From Aureimonas altamirensis (GTDB taxonomy: Bacteria; Pseudomonadota; Alphaproteobacteria; Rhizobiales; Rhizobiaceae): a stretch of DNA of 64,000 nucleotides. Both the position numbers and the translations under genes were made by a program. Location of the stretch: the NCBI RefSeq assembly GCF_023702225.1, contig NZ_JAMQCO010000008.1, forward strand, positions 186,001-250,000, given 5' to 3'. Within the stretch, counting starts at the first letter, position 1. Each line of letters opens with the position of its first letter. Positions 8,088 to 18,223 of this stretch are shown here, piece by piece. The notes beneath the pieces are model-generated. The model saw only the letters and a list, made by a program, of their open reading frames with translations, did no database searches and was not told the DNA's origin.

Positions 8088-9002
8088 ATGCGGCACATGC
8101 GTATATGGACCTATGTGGATCTCGCGGCCCGGCATGGATCCCTTCGTCGCGCGGCCGAGGAGTTGAACATCACGCCATCGGCGCTGCAGCGCCGCATCCA
8201 GGACGTGGAGGAAGACCTCGGCGCGGCAATCTTCGAACGATCGGCACAAGGCGTGCGCCTGACGGCGGCAGGAGAAACCTTCATCCGGTGGATCCGGCAG
8301 CAGAGCGTAGACCTGGACAGGACACGCTCGCAGATCGAAAGCCTCGGCGGGCTACGACGCGGCCACATCCGCATCGCGTGCAGCCAGGCGCTGGTGAACT
8401 ATTTCCTGCCGCAGGAGATCGCCGCCTTCCGCACCTCCTATCCGCATGTGAGCTTTGCGATCTCGGTGGTGGATCACGACGCCGCGCTGAAGATGCTGGT
8501 GGACTACGAGGCCGAGATCGCCCTGATCTTCCGGCCGCGCCGGAGCGCGGAGTTGCAGCCCATCGTGACCGTCGGACAGCGGCTGCACGCCATCATGGCG
8601 GCCGATCATCCGCTGGCCGCCCGCCCGGCCCTGCGGCTCCGCGACTGCGCGCCCTATCCCATCGCCATCGCGGACCGATCCTTCGGTTCCCGCCGCATCG
8701 TGGACGAAATCCTGTCGACGAGCTCCTTCTCGCTGTCGATCGAATTCGAATCCGACTCCTTCGAGATGCTGCGCAATCTCGCACGGTCCGGGCAGGTCAT
8801 GACGTTCCAGATCGAGATCGGGTCGGAAGTCTCGTGGCTGGAGCCGGGTTTGGTCTCCATTCCGGTGGCGGATGCGGACCCGACCCACGGGCCGCTGGTT
8901 CTGGGTCAATTGCGCGGACGCACATTGCCGGTGGCGGCAGCGAAGTTCATCGAGCAGGTCGCTCGCCGGCTGGATGCCTCGCGGCAGCTTCCGCAGGATT
9001 GA
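8088..9002 (+). CDS. LysR-type transcriptional regulator of the ureide operon
   Basis: This 304-residue regulator has a winged HTH at its N terminus (YVDLAARHGSLRRAAEELNI, continuing into TPSALQRRI) and a periplasmic-binding-like effector domain from about residue 85. The start at 8088 is chosen because AGGGGA precedes it at good spacing and the HTH then begins at the usual distance; an earlier in-frame TTG would add 36 residues. It is transcribed divergently from the eight-gene operon starting at 7947 and most likely activates it in response to the substrate or an intermediate. Its stop faces that of selB, 21 nt away. Confidence 0.9.
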   Translation: MRHMRIWTYVDLAARHGSLRRAAEELNITPSALQRRIQDVEEDLGAAIFERSAQGVRLTAAGETFIRWIRQQSVDLDRTRSQIESLGGLRRGHIRIACSQALVNYFLPQEIAAFRTSYPHVSFAISVVDHDAALKMLVDYEAEIALIFRPRRSAELQPIVTVGQRLHAIMAADHPLAARPALRLRDCAPYPIAIADRSFGSRRIVDEILSTSSFSLSIEFESDSFEMLRNLARSGQVMTFQIEIGSEVSWLEPGLVSIPVADADPTHGPLVLGQLRGRTLPVAAAKFIEQVARRLDASRQLPQD

Positions 9003-9023
9003 AGCCTCGCAGAGACGAAAACG

Positions 9024-10943
9024 CTAATCGAACAGGTCGAGCCTGTGCGGGTTCAGCCTGCGCTGATCGCCGCGCCGCAGCGTCAGTCCGTGGCGGTCGA
9101 AGAATTCGAGGATCTGGATAGCCACCTTGCGTCCATTGTCCAGCCTGTCGCGCAGGTCCGCCGCCGTGAACTGGCCGCCGGGCCGGCCGGCGGCGATATC
9201 GCGCATGATCTCGACCATCTCGCGCAGGACCACCTTCGGAAAGAAATGGTCGTGGGCCACCTCATGCAGCTCGCCCATGCGCCCGAGACGCTTCAGCAGC
9301 GTCCGCATGGCAACTTCGGGCACCGCGAAGCTTTCCGCCAGGTCTCGCGTGCGCGGCGGGCGAAACCGTTCCGAGCCGTTCAGAACATGCGCGATCCGCT
9401 TCCACAGCATCTCGTCCGCCTCCGACAGCCGCACCGCGTGGTCATGGGCAGCGACCCACGCTCCATCCAGTTTCAAAACCCCGTCCTCGCGCAGGGTCGC
9501 CAGCGCCGAGCGGAACACCGGGGCGGGCAAACGCGGCGCGACCGCCAGCCGCAGGCGCTCCAATCCCATGCCGGGCAGGTCGGGGTTGTCTGCGTGGAAC
9601 GTAGCCAGCGCCTCCGACAGCTCGCGGCCGAGCCTTTCGAAGGCAGGCCGTGGCATGATGACGGGCCCGGCGGCGATCTCCACGCAATCCATCGCCGCGA
9701 CAAGCCGCTGGGCATACGCGTCCGTCAACGCCCTGTCGCGCGCGAAGGCGGCGATATCGACGGTCTGAGGCGGCAGGGCCAGCAATGCCGACAACACTGC
9801 CCCGGCGTCCGGCGCGGCCAGGGCTGACAGGACCGCCAGGCGCTCGGCCGTGCGGCGGCGGCGGGCCGGCGCACGCAGGTCGAGGAAGCGTCCGCCGCCC
9901 AGCGTATGGCGCGCGGACGTATCGCGGATGACGAAGCGGTCGCCGACGGCGGCCGCCAGCGGCTTGTCGAGAACCAGTTGCACGTAGCCCGTCTCGCCCG
10001 GCTGGACCGGGCGGTCTCCCAGAAGCACGATCCGCGCGGCGATATCGGCCGCGGCATGATGGAGGCGAACCGGAAACCATTGCGCCACCGGTCGCTCCGC
10101 GCCCGGCAGCAAGGTGAGTTCCGCGTCGATGCGGTCCGTCGGATGGTCGAGGGCTGGATCGACGATCATGTCGCCGCGCCGGACGGCATTCCGCGCGATC
10201 CGGTCGCCGGCGAGGTTGAGGGCGCAACGGTCGCCGGCCCGCCCCTCGTCCGCCTTCTCGTCCTGCCGGTGCAGCGAGCGCAGCCGCGCCGCAAGCCCCG
10301 ACGGTGATACGGCGAGGGCATCGCCGGTGCGCACATGGCCGGACAGGACCGTGCCCGTCACGACCGTGCCCGTTCCCGGCAGGACGAAGCTTCGGTCTAC
10401 GGCCAGGCGGAACCGCCGACCGTCCCCTCGTGGAGACGGTGCAGCCTCGGCGCAGGCTTCCAGAAGGCGCATGACGGCCTGTGTGCCCGGCAAACCGCGC
10501 GTCGATGCGGCAAGGATGGGCGCGCCATCCAGAAAGCTGCCGGCAACCAGCGTCCGGATTTCGCCACGCAGTTCGTCGAGGCGTTCGGCATCGGCAAGGT
10601 CGGCCTTGGACAGCACGATCGCACCCTCGCCGATCCCGAGCAGCGACAGGATCGCCAGATGCTCGCGCGTCTGCGGCATGATGCCGTCGTCGGCCGCGAT
10701 GACGAGCAGCGCGAAATCGATGCCGCCCGCCCCCGCGAGCATCGTGTGCACGAAGCGTTCATGGCCCGGCACGTCCACGAAGCCGATGCGCCGTCCGTTG
10801 CTAAGTGTGGTGTAGGCGAATCCGAGATCGATGGTGATCCCGCGCTCTTTTTCCTCGCGCAGACGGTCCGTCTCCACCCCCGTCAGCGCGCGGACCAGCG
10901 CCGTCTTGCCATGGTCGATATGGCCGGCCGTGCCGACGATCAC
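9024..10943 (-). CDS. selB: selenocysteine-specific elongation factor SelB
   Basis: This 639-residue GTPase carries Sec-tRNA(Sec) to UGA codons that are followed by a SECIS element. The N-terminal GTPase domain starts [20 protein letters not shown] and contains DVPGHERF and the NKxD equivalent LSKADL. EF-Tu-like beta domains follow. The C-terminal third (from about residue 390) consists of winged-helix repeats that bind the SECIS RNA, ending [10 protein letters not shown]. Translation starts at GTG overlapping the selA stop (GTGA), so the two are coupled. Its target is fdoG at the start of the same cluster. Confidence 0.96.
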   Translation of the reverse strand: MIVGTAGHIDHGKTALVRALTGVETDRLREEKERGITIDLGFAYTTLSNGRRIGFVDVPGHERFVHTMLAGAGGIDFALLVIAADDGIMPQTREHLAILSLLGIGEGAIVLSKADLADAERLDELRGEIRTLVAGSFLDGAPILAASTRGLPGTQAVMRLLEACAEAAPSPRGDGRRFRLAVDRSFVLPGTGTVVTGTVLSGHVRTGDALAVSPSGLAARLRSLHRQDEKADEGRAGDRCALNLAGDRIARNAVRRGDMIVDPALDHPTDRIDAELTLLPGAERPVAQWFPVRLHHAAADIAARIVLLGDRPVQPGETGYVQLVLDKPLAAAVGDRFVIRDTSARHTLGGGRFLDLRAPARRRRTAERLAVLSALAAPDAGAVLSALLALPPQTVDIAAFARDRALTDAYAQRLVAAMDCVEIAAGPVIMPRPAFERLGRELSEALATFHADNPDLPGMGLERLRLAVAPRLPAPVFRSALATLREDGVLKLDGAWVAAHDHAVRLSEADEMLWKRIAHVLNGSERFRPPRTRDLAESFAVPEVAMRTLLKRLGRMGELHEVAHDHFFPKVVLREMVEIMRDIAAGRPGGQFTAADLRDRLDNGRKVAIQILEFFDRHGLTLRRGDQRRLNPHRLDLFD

Positions 10944-12328
10944 GCTTCGCCGCCCTCGATATGGGACAGGTTGGACAGGAAGGCCTCCCGATCCTCCAGG
11001 CAGCGCAGATCGAGGATCAGGGCTCCGTCGCGCAGCCGTCCGATCACCGGTTTGGGAAGGGCGCGGAACGCGTCGGCCAGGCGCTCGACGGCGCTCGAGC
11101 AGCCCCTCGGCCGAAGGGACAGGCCGGCACTGGGCAAGGTATCGAGCGGCATCGCGCCCGAGCCGACCTGGCTCTCGACGGCTACGACGACGACTTCGAC
11201 ATCCGGCAGGAGGCGCGCGACATCGTCCACGAGCGCCGTGGCCATGGCGGCGATCTCGGCACGGTTGCGCGCCATCAGGCGCAGGGTCGGCAGCCGCTCG
11301 GCAAGACGCGCCGGATCGCGATAGAGCTTCAGTGTCGCCTCCAGTGCGGCAAGCCGCAGCTTGTCGACGCGCAGGGCCCGTTTCATCGGGTTGCGGTTGA
11401 TGGCGGCGACGGCGTCCCTGCGGCCGACGATGAAGCCGGCCTGCGGCCCGCCCAGCAACTTGTCGCCGGAAAAGGTGACGAGGTCCACGCCCGCCTCGAC
11501 CGCGTCACGCACGGTCAGCTCGTCGCGCAGGCCGTAGGGTGAAAGGTTGATCAGCGTTCCGGAGCCGAGATCCTCCACCAGCGGCACGCCGGCCGCCCGT
11601 GCCAGCGGCGCCAGTTCGGCGGCGGATACGCTGCTGGTGAACCCCTCCACGCGATAATTGGACGTATGGACCTTGAGCATCATTCCGACGCCCTCCTGCC
11701 GCAGGGCCTCCTCGTAGTCACGCCGATGGGTGCGGTTGGTGGTGCCCACCTCCATCAGCCGCGCCCCGGCACGCGCCATGATGTCCGGCATGCGGAAGGC
11801 GCCGCCGATCTCGATCAGCTCCCCGCGCGAGACGACGACGCCGCGCCCTTGCGCAAGGGCGTTGAGCGTCAGGAGCACGGCGGCGGCATTGTTGTTGACG
11901 AGCGTCGCATCCTCCGCGCCCGTCAGTTCGCAGACGAGGCCGCGCAGATGATCGTCGCGTTCGCCGCGCCGGCCACCCGCAAGGTCGTATTCCAGGGCGA
12001 CCGCCTCCCGCATGGCCGATACAGCGGCTTCGACGGCTTCTTCGGCAAGCTGCGCACGGCCGAGATTGGTATGCAGGATCGTTCCCGTCAGGTTGAAGAC
12101 GGGCCTCAGGCTGGACACCGCATCCCGCTCCAGCCGCAACATCGCCGCCTCGGCAATGGCGCCGGGCTCGTGCAGCGTGCCGCCGTTCCTGCGGATATCG
12201 TCCAGCACCGCCCGGATGCCGTCCGTCGCCGCCTTGAGTCCGTGGCGCGCGATGACCGCATCGGTTTGCGCAGCACGCAGCACCCGGTCCACCGAGGGCA
12301 GGTGCGACAGGTTCGGCCGCTCGCCCAT
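10940..12328 (-). CDS. selA: L-seryl-tRNA(Sec) selenium transferase
   Basis: This 462-residue PLP enzyme converts Ser-tRNA(Sec) to Sec-tRNA(Sec) using selenophosphate. K290 in [14 protein letters not shown] is the PLP lysine; [13 protein letters not shown] near residue 80 and LVNNNAAAV near 143 are SelA signatures. The length is normal. The ATG at 12328 begins one nucleotide after the fdhE stop, and the gene's own stop overlaps the selB start by 4 nt. Together with selC, selB and selD it completes a local Sec-insertion pathway. Confidence 0.96.
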   Translation of the reverse strand: MGERPNLSHLPSVDRVLRAAQTDAVIARHGLKAATDGIRAVLDDIRRNGGTLHEPGAIAEAAMLRLERDAVSSLRPVFNLTGTILHTNLGRAQLAEEAVEAAVSAMREAVALEYDLAGGRRGERDDHLRGLVCELTGAEDATLVNNNAAAVLLTLNALAQGRGVVVSRGELIEIGGAFRMPDIMARAGARLMEVGTTNRTHRRDYEEALRQEGVGMMLKVHTSNYRVEGFTSSVSAAELAPLARAAGVPLVEDLGSGTLINLSPYGLRDELTVRDAVEAGVDLVTFSGDKLLGGPQAGFIVGRRDAVAAINRNPMKRALRVDKLRLAALEATLKLYRDPARLAERLPTLRLMARNRAEIAAMATALVDDVARLLPDVEVVVVAVESQVGSGAMPLDTLPSAGLSLRPRGCSSAVERLADAFRALPKPVIGRLRDGALILDLRCLEDREAFLSNLSHIEGGEA

Positions 12329-12329
12329 C

Positions 12330-13235
12330 TCAGTAGCCGAGCAGGAACGGGTTGAAGGCGCCGCGCGCAAAGCCTTCTCCGCGCATCAGTATGTCGATGC
12401 CGAGGCTTCCCACGTCGTCCGACAGCGGATCGAGCCATCGATCCTTCTGCTGGTTCATGATCTTCACGTAGGAATGGCACTTGTCGCAGGTCTCGGCCTT
12501 GATGCTGCCGGGGCCTCCCTCGATCTCCTTGTAACGGATGCCCTCCGTCGACGAGCAGACGACGCATTTCACCCGCACATGATGCCATAGCGTATTGCAG
12601 AGCGAGCAGGCGCAGAATCGCGCACCCGCGGCCTCGGGCCAGCCGACGATGACGGATGCGACGGGGGCGCCGCCGCAGCACGGGCAGCTGCCGCCGGCCA
12701 CCGGGCGGATACGATCCGCCGGCAGGGCTTGTGCCGCCAGCGTGAACCGGACCTGCAACGCCGCGGCGACATAGGCGTGCTCGGCCATCTCGTGGGCCGG
12801 CAAGGAGTCCGACAGCACGTTGGCGACGCGCTGCGCAAGGCCCTGGTGGTCCGATGTCACGCGGTGCAGCGCCGCCTGTGCCGCGTCGGGCTTCGGCAAC
12901 ACAGCGACGGCACCGAACAGCCGGTCGGCGATGTCGCGAAAAGTCGCGTCCGGCCCATAGCCGCTCCGATCGAGGGGCGTCATGCCGTATTCGAGGGCAC
13001 GCTCGACGCCTTCGGGCTCGGGGACCGACAAGTCGGCGGCCACCGCGGCCTGTGCTTCGGCGATGCCGGACAGGAGGGCAAGGTAGGGTCCTATCCCCTC
13101 AGGCTGGCTCAACTGCCGGAACCGATCCGCGCGGCGGCGGAACAGGTCTGCGGCCTCCGGAAGCCGGACGAAGGGCGGCGTGGCCGCTTCTCCGATATCG
13201 GTCATGTCTCCCGCGAGGGGAATTCTGCGTGCCAT
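12330..13235 (-). CDS. fdhE: formate dehydrogenase accessory protein FdhE
   Basis: This 301-residue cytoplasmic rubredoxin-like protein is needed for maturation of respiratory formate dehydrogenase. Four Cys-pair motifs are visible in the C-terminal half: CPCC, CSLC, CVVC and CDKC, followed by the FdhE-type ending around WLDPLSDDVGSLGIDILM. GGAGAG precedes the ATG. It lies 44 nt after the cytochrome b subunit gene and directly before selA, so maturation and Sec synthesis are co-expressed with the enzyme. Confidence 0.95.
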   Translation of the reverse strand: MARRIPLAGDMTDIGEAATPPFVRLPEAADLFRRRADRFRQLSQPEGIGPYLALLSGIAEAQAAVAADLSVPEPEGVERALEYGMTPLDRSGYGPDATFRDIADRLFGAVAVLPKPDAAQAALHRVTSDHQGLAQRVANVLSDSLPAHEMAEHAYVAAALQVRFTLAAQALPADRIRPVAGGSCPCCGGAPVASVIVGWPEAAGARFCACSLCNTLWHHVRVKCVVCSSTEGIRYKEIEGGPGSIKAETCDKCHSYVKIMNQQKDRWLDPLSDDVGSLGIDILMRGEGFARGAFNPFLLGY

Positions 13236-13279
13236 TTCAACTCTCCACGAACCGCACGGGCTACGCGGCTTTCAAGATG

Positions 13280-14017
13280 TTATGCGCCGGGTGGCGCCTT
13301 GTCCGGCCCCTCGGCGTCCTTGCGACCGCCCGGATGGGCCGCCAGCGCGCGAAACCATTTGCGGTGATGCCGCCACGCCCAGCCGCCGCTGACGGTGCCG
13401 CGCGTCATCGCGCTCATCGTGCCGGCAACCCAGACCGAGGCATAGACATGCATGATCCACAGGCAGATGATGGCGATGGCCGCCAGCGAATGCACCATGA
13501 TGGCGATGCGCCGCATCGGAATGCTGAGCATGGAGGCGAAATAGCGCTCCCACACCATCAGTCCCGAGACGATCAGCACGATAATCAGCGCCGACATGCC
13601 CCAGAAGACGAGCTTCTGGCCGGCATTGTACTTGCCGACTTCGGGTAGTTTCTCCTCGTGCCCGCCCAGTACGTCGCCGATCTGGGCAACCCATTGCGCG
13701 TCCTCGCGGCGCGGCAGGTTGAGCCGGAAGAAACGGACGAACAGGATTGAGAAGGAGACGAACAGCACGACGCCGATCCACGGATGGATCGCCCGGGTCC
13801 ATTGCCCGCCGCCGAACAGCGCCGTCAGGAAGAACAGTGATGGATGAAACAGCGCAAGGCCCGATATCGCCAGCAGGATCAGGCTGACGGCGGTGATCCA
13901 GTGGTTGATGCGGGCGGCCCGCGTATAACGGCTCACGACAAGCTGCGGCTTGCGCCGCAGCCTGTCGCCGCCGTCGATCTCGGCGATGCCCGGATCGCGG
14001 ATGGGTTCAACCGTCAT
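13280..14017 (-). CDS. fdoI: formate dehydrogenase gamma subunit (cytochrome b556)
   Basis: This 245-residue membrane cytochrome b of the FdnI/FdoI type has four transmembrane helices, starting with [20 protein letters not shown]. The haem-binding His candidates are in [20 protein letters not shown] and IMHVYASVW. It anchors the periplasmic alpha/beta pair and passes electrons from formate to quinone. The ATG overlaps the beta-subunit stop by 4 nt. The C-terminal tail after about residue 215 is charged and cytoplasmic. Confidence 0.94.
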   Translation of the reverse strand: MTVEPIRDPGIAEIDGGDRLRRKPQLVVSRYTRAARINHWITAVSLILLAISGLALFHPSLFFLTALFGGGQWTRAIHPWIGVVLFVSFSILFVRFFRLNLPRREDAQWVAQIGDVLGGHEEKLPEVGKYNAGQKLVFWGMSALIIVLIVSGLMVWERYFASMLSIPMRRIAIMVHSLAAIAIICLWIMHVYASVWVAGTMSAMTRGTVSGGWAWRHHRKWFRALAAHPGGRKDAEGPDKAPPGA

Positions 14018-14973
14018 GTGCGCGGCCCCTCCCCGTCTTCGGCCTTCTTCACATAGGCGCGCGCCGCTTCGTCATCCTCGCGGCTGACCTTGTTGCGGCC
14101 CTTGATGGCAATGTGGAGCACACCCGCCATCGCGGCAAATCCCATGGCCGCGAAGCCGGCATATCGGGTCACGCCTTTCCACGCCTCGACCAGCGGGCTG
14201 ATGCGCGGATTATCGGGCAGGTTGGCATAGATATGCGGTTTGTCGGCATGATGCAGCACGTACATGACATGCGTACCGCCGACCCCCTCGGGATCGTAAA
14301 GCCCCGCATTGTCATAGCCGCGCGACTTCAGGTCCTCGATGCGATCGGCGGCATGCGCCTTCATCTCCTCTTTGGTGCCGAAGACGATGGCCTTCGTCGG
14401 GCAGGCCTTGGCGCAGGCCGGCCCCTGCCCGACGGCGATGCGGTCGGAGCAGAGCGTGCATTTGTAGGATCGGTTGTCCACCTTGGACACGCGCGGAATG
14501 TTGAAAGGGCATCCCTGGATGCAGTAGCCGCAGCCGATGCAGTTGTCGTGGATGAAGTCCACGACGCCGTTGGAATACTGCACGATGGCGCCGGGCGCCG
14601 GACAGGCCTTCAGGCAACCGGGGTCGGCGCAATGCATGCAGCCGTCCTTGCGGATCAGCCATTCGAGGTTTTCCGTCTCGGGGTTCACCCATTCGGTGAA
14701 CCGCATGAGCGTGAAGGTGTCCGGCGTCAGGTCGTGCGGGTTGTCGTAGACGCCGACATTGATGCCGACTTCCTCGTGCAGGTTGTTCCACTCCCAGCAC
14801 GCCGACTGGCATGCCTTGCAGCCGATGCACTTGGAGACGTCGATCAGCTTGGCAACCGCCTCGAGCTGGCGCTCGGGCGCCGGCACGCTGGAGGCCGAGC
14901 GCCGGATATAATCCTGCGGCCCCATCAGCATCTGCGTGTCCGGTGCGACGGGCGGGTTGACGTTGATGGTCAT
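14014..14973 (-). CDS. fdoH: formate dehydrogenase beta subunit, 4x[4Fe-4S]
   Basis: This 319-residue iron-sulfur subunit has four ferredoxin-type Cys clusters: [11 protein letters not shown] near residue 53, [24 protein letters not shown], and [21 protein letters not shown] single C-terminal membrane helix ([17 protein letters not shown]) anchors it at the membrane, as in FdnH/FdoH. It wires electrons from the molybdo/selenoprotein alpha subunit to the cytochrome b. It begins 13 nt after fdoG with a GAGGGAAGG ribosome-binding site. Confidence 0.96.
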   Translation of the reverse strand: MTINVNPPVAPDTQMLMGPQDYIRRSASSVPAPERQLEAVAKLIDVSKCIGCKACQSACWEWNNLHEEVGINVGVYDNPHDLTPDTFTLMRFTEWVNPETENLEWLIRKDGCMHCADPGCLKACPAPGAIVQYSNGVVDFIHDNCIGCGYCIQGCPFNIPRVSKVDNRSYKCTLCSDRIAVGQGPACAKACPTKAIVFGTKEEMKAHAADRIEDLKSRGYDNAGLYDPEGVGGTHVMYVLHHADKPHIYANLPDNPRISPLVEAWKGVTRYAGFAAMGFAAMAGVLHIAIKGRNKVSREDDEAARAYVKKAEDGEGPRT

Positions 14974-14986
14974 GGCCTTCCCTCCC

Positions 14987-17900
14987 TCACGATGTCGCCG
15001 GTCCGGAGGACCGCTCGATGTTGACCAGGAACGCCTTGAACTCCGGCGTCTCGATGTTCGCGTCGCCGACGTAGGGCGTCAGCGAATTGGGGCCGAAGCC
15101 CTTCTTGGCTGCCCCAAGGAAGCCCCAGTGCAGCGGGATGCCCACCACATGAACCGTCTTGCCGTCGCAGATCAGCGGCTTGATGCGCTTGGTGACGACG
15201 GCCTTGGCGAAGACCGATCCGCGCTTCGACCAGACGCGGCACCAGCCGCCCTTGTCGATGCCCTTTTCCGCTGCGAGCTCTTCCGAAATCTCCACGAAGA
15301 ATTCCGGCTGCAGTGCGGCGTTCACCCAGACATGCTTGGTCCAGTAGTGGAAATGCTCGGTAAGGCGGTAGGACGTCGCCGCATAGGGAAACTCGTCGGC
15401 GTCGCCGAAGGTCTCGCGGTCCGATTCGAAGATGCGCGCCACCGGATTGCCCCGGATGGCCGGCGCGATGACGTTGGCGATGGGCGCCTCGAACGGCTCG
15501 TAATGCACGGGGAATGGGCCGTCCCGCATCATGCCCCGTGTGAACAGCCGGGAGACGCCTTCCGGGTTCATGATGAAGGGCCCGACATCCTCCGGCCGTG
15601 CCGTCGGCGGAATATCGGGTACGTCATATCCGGCCCAGCGTTCGCCGTTCCACTGGATCAGCGGGCGGGTCTCGTCCCACGGCCGGCCGGACACGTCCGA
15701 CGAGGCGCGGTTGTAGAGGATGCGCCGGTTGGCAGGCCAGGAGAAGGTCCAGTTCGGGTACAGACCCACCCCATCCGGGTCGGTATTGTCGCGCCGGGCC
15801 ATCATGTTGCCCTGCTCCGTGTAGGAGCCCGAGAAGATCCAGCAGCCGCAGGCCGTGGAACCGTCATCGCGCAGCGCCGCAAAGCCGGGCAGCTGCTGGC
15901 CGGCCGTCGCCACCGTCCGCGTCGGGTCGGCCGGATCGGCGAGATCGGATACGGCATAGCCGTTCATCTCCCGCGCAAGCTCGGCCGGGCTCGGCTCCTC
16001 CGGGTCTTCGTAGTTCCAGGTGAGGTTCAGGATCGGGTCCGGGAAGACGCCGCCCTCATCCTGGTAGAGACGCTTCAGGTACAGATGGATCTGCGCCATG
16101 ATCCAGTTGTCGCGCCTGGCGTCGCCCGGGGGGTTCTGTGCCGGCCAATGCCATTGCAGCCACCGGCCGGAATTGACGAGCGCGCCCTCGTCCTCGGCGA
16201 AGCAGCTGGTCGGAAGCTGGTATACCTCGGTCTGGATCGAGGCCGTGTCGACGTCGTTGTACTCGCCGTGATTCTCCCAGAAGCGAGCCGTCTCCGTTTC
16301 CAGCGGGTCCATGATGACGAGATATTTGAGCTTCGACAGCGACGCCGTGATCTTGCCCCGGTTGGGGAAGGCCAGCAGCGGGTTGAAGCCCTGGCAGAAA
16401 TAGCCGTGCATCTGTCCCTGGGACATCATCTCGAAGGCCCGCAGGACATCGTAGGCCGGCAGGTCGAGCTTGGGCAGGTAATCGTAGGCGAACTGGTTTT
16501 CCGCCGTGGCGGCGGGGCCCCACATCGCCTTCAGGAACGACACGATGAACTTGCGATAGTTCTGCCAGTAGCTCACCTGGTTGGGCCGGAGCGGCTTGAA
16601 GCCGCGCGACGCCATGTAGGCCTCGAAGTCCGGTTCCTTTTCCGTGGGTATGTTGAGATAGCCCGGAATCAGGTTGGACATCAGTCCGATATCGGTAAGG
16701 CCCTGGATGTTGGAGTGGCCGCGCAGGGCGTTCATGCCGCCGCCGCGCACGCCGATATTGCCGAGGATGAGCTGCAGCATCGCCATGCAGCGGATATTCT
16801 GCGACCCCTTGGAGTGCTGCGTCCAGCCGAGCGCATACATGGACGTCATGGTGCGGTCGGGCGTCGAGCAAGAGGCCATCATCTCCGCCACATGCAGGAA
16901 CTTGTCGCGCGGGGTGCCGCAGATGCGCTCCACCATTTCGGGCGTATAGATGGACACGTGCTGCTTCAGGAGGTTCCAAACGCAGCGCGGGTGCGTCAGC
17001 GTCTCGTCGGTCTCGGCGTAGCCGTCCTCGCCGATGACGTAGTCCCAGCTCTCGCGGTCGTACTCCCGCTTCTCCGGATCGTACCCGGTGAAGAGGCCGT
17101 CGCGATACTCGAACCCGTCCCGGACGATGAAGCTCGCATTGGTGAAGGCGCGCAGATAATCCCACTGCACCTTGTCGTTCTGCATGCAGTAGTTGATCAC
17201 GCCCAGCAGGAAGGCGATGTCCGAGCCCTGCCGGATCGGCGCGTAGTAATCCGATACGGATGCCGAGCGCGTGTAGCGCGGATCGACGACGACAAGCTTC
17301 GCACCCCGGTTGGCCTTGGCCTCCGTGACCCACTTGAAGCCGCACGGATGCGCTTCTGCCGCGTTGCCGCCCATGATGACGACGAGATCCGTGTTACGGA
17401 TGTCCGTCCACGGGTTGGTCATCGCGCCACGACCGAATGTTGGGCCCAAACTGGACACCGTGGGGCCGTGTCAGACGCGTGCCTGATTGTCGAATGCGAC
17501 CATCCCTGTGGACCGTACGACCTTGTAGGTCTGGTAGGCGGTCTCGTTCGTCGTTGCGGACGCGGCCAGGAAACCCGTCGTCGTCCATCGGTTGACGGTT
17601 TGCCCGTCGGCATTGCGCTCGATGAAATTGGCGTCGCGGTCGGCCTTCATGTGCCGCGCGATGCCCGTCAGCGCCTCGTCCCAGGAAATGTCCTCGAACC
17701 GGTCCGAACCGGGGCGCCGCACCTTCGGCGTCGTCAGCCGCGTCGGCGCCTTGACGAAGTCCAGGAGCGCCGCGCCCTTGGGGCAGAGCGTGCCGCGATT
17801 GGTGGGGTGGTCGACATCGCCCTCGATATGGACCACCTCGGCCGAGCCATCGGCCATGTCACCCTTGGAATAGAGGATGATGCCGCATGCCACCGAGCAG

Positions 17901-18067
17901 TAGGGGCAGGTGTTGCGCGTTTCCTGTGTGCCGGCAAGCCGATAGGGCCGCAGGCCCTCGACGAAGGCCGCCTCGGCTTCCGAGAAGCCGAATGCGCCAA
18001 GCGTCGTCACCGCCACACCCGCGCCGGCACCCTTCAGGAAGGTGCGCCGCGAGAGCTCCATATTCAT
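14987..18067 (-). CDS. fdoG: formate dehydrogenase alpha subunit, selenoprotein with in-frame TGA
   Basis: This 1026-residue molybdopterin enzyme oxidises formate in the periplasm. The Tat signal is LSRRTFLKG at residues 5-13. C54, C57, C61 and a later CPKG Cys bind the proximal [4Fe-4S] cluster. Codon 199 is TGA (17471-17473) in the context [17 protein letters not shown], which matches the Sec position of FdnG/FdoG. The reading frame is open on both sides and a SECIS-like hairpin starts 11 nt downstream, so this is one gene. Start ATG 18067 is preceded by GAGGAGG. It is the first gene of the leftward operon fdoG-fdoH-fdoI-fdhE-selA-selB. A gene caller that treats TGA as stop would split it at 17471. 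Confidence 0.96.
17442..17473 (-). promoter_or_regulatory. Sec UGA codon and SECIS hairpin of fdoG
   Basis: The UGA is at 17473-17471. After an 11-nt spacer (CACGGCCCCAC) the RNA reads GGUGUCC-AGUUU-GGGCCC (17459-17442). It can fold as GG/CC, a bulged U, then GUCC/GGGC around an AGUUU loop. A bulged U after two G-C pairs and a GU in the apical loop are the SelB recognition features of E. coli fdhF/fdnG SECIS elements, and the spacer length is the same. The pairing was done by eye. Confidence 0.85.
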
Positions 18068-18111
18068 CGTCCGGTGCCTCCTCGCTATCCGCGATGGAAC
18101 GCGGATCATGT

Positions 18112-18142
18112 TTGGAATCATGCTAGGTTGTAGCTATTCCAA
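18112..18142. promoter_or_regulatory. inverted repeat between divergent fdoG and selD
   Basis: TTGGAAT and ATTCCAA (7 bp each) are separated by 17 nt that contain a second nested pair, GCTA-ggttg-TAGC. The dyad lies 45 nt upstream of the fdoG start and 82 nt upstream of the selD start. It could be an operator shared by the two divergent units or a leader hairpin. I cannot assign it to a regulator family. Confidence 0.4.
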
Positions 18143-18223
18143 TGTCAAAGCGATGGAAACGCCTCTTTCGCGCTCTACGATCACGTTTTACGGGCGCGGA
18201 TCAGTCGGCTGCGAGAAGGAACG

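Noticed and set aside
14987-18121. Formate dehydrogenase alpha gene apparently broken into two pieces at 17471
   Set aside because: The break is a TGA at the conserved Sec position with an adjacent SECIS-like hairpin and complete sel genes nearby; no frame change is needed to rejoin the parts.
14936-18133. Long open frame of 1065 codons on the plus strand
   Set aside because: It is the mirror of the fdoG/fdoH codon pattern in GC-rich DNA; the product is Arg/Gly/His-rich with no recognisable domain, while the minus strand encodes a clear formate dehydrogenase.
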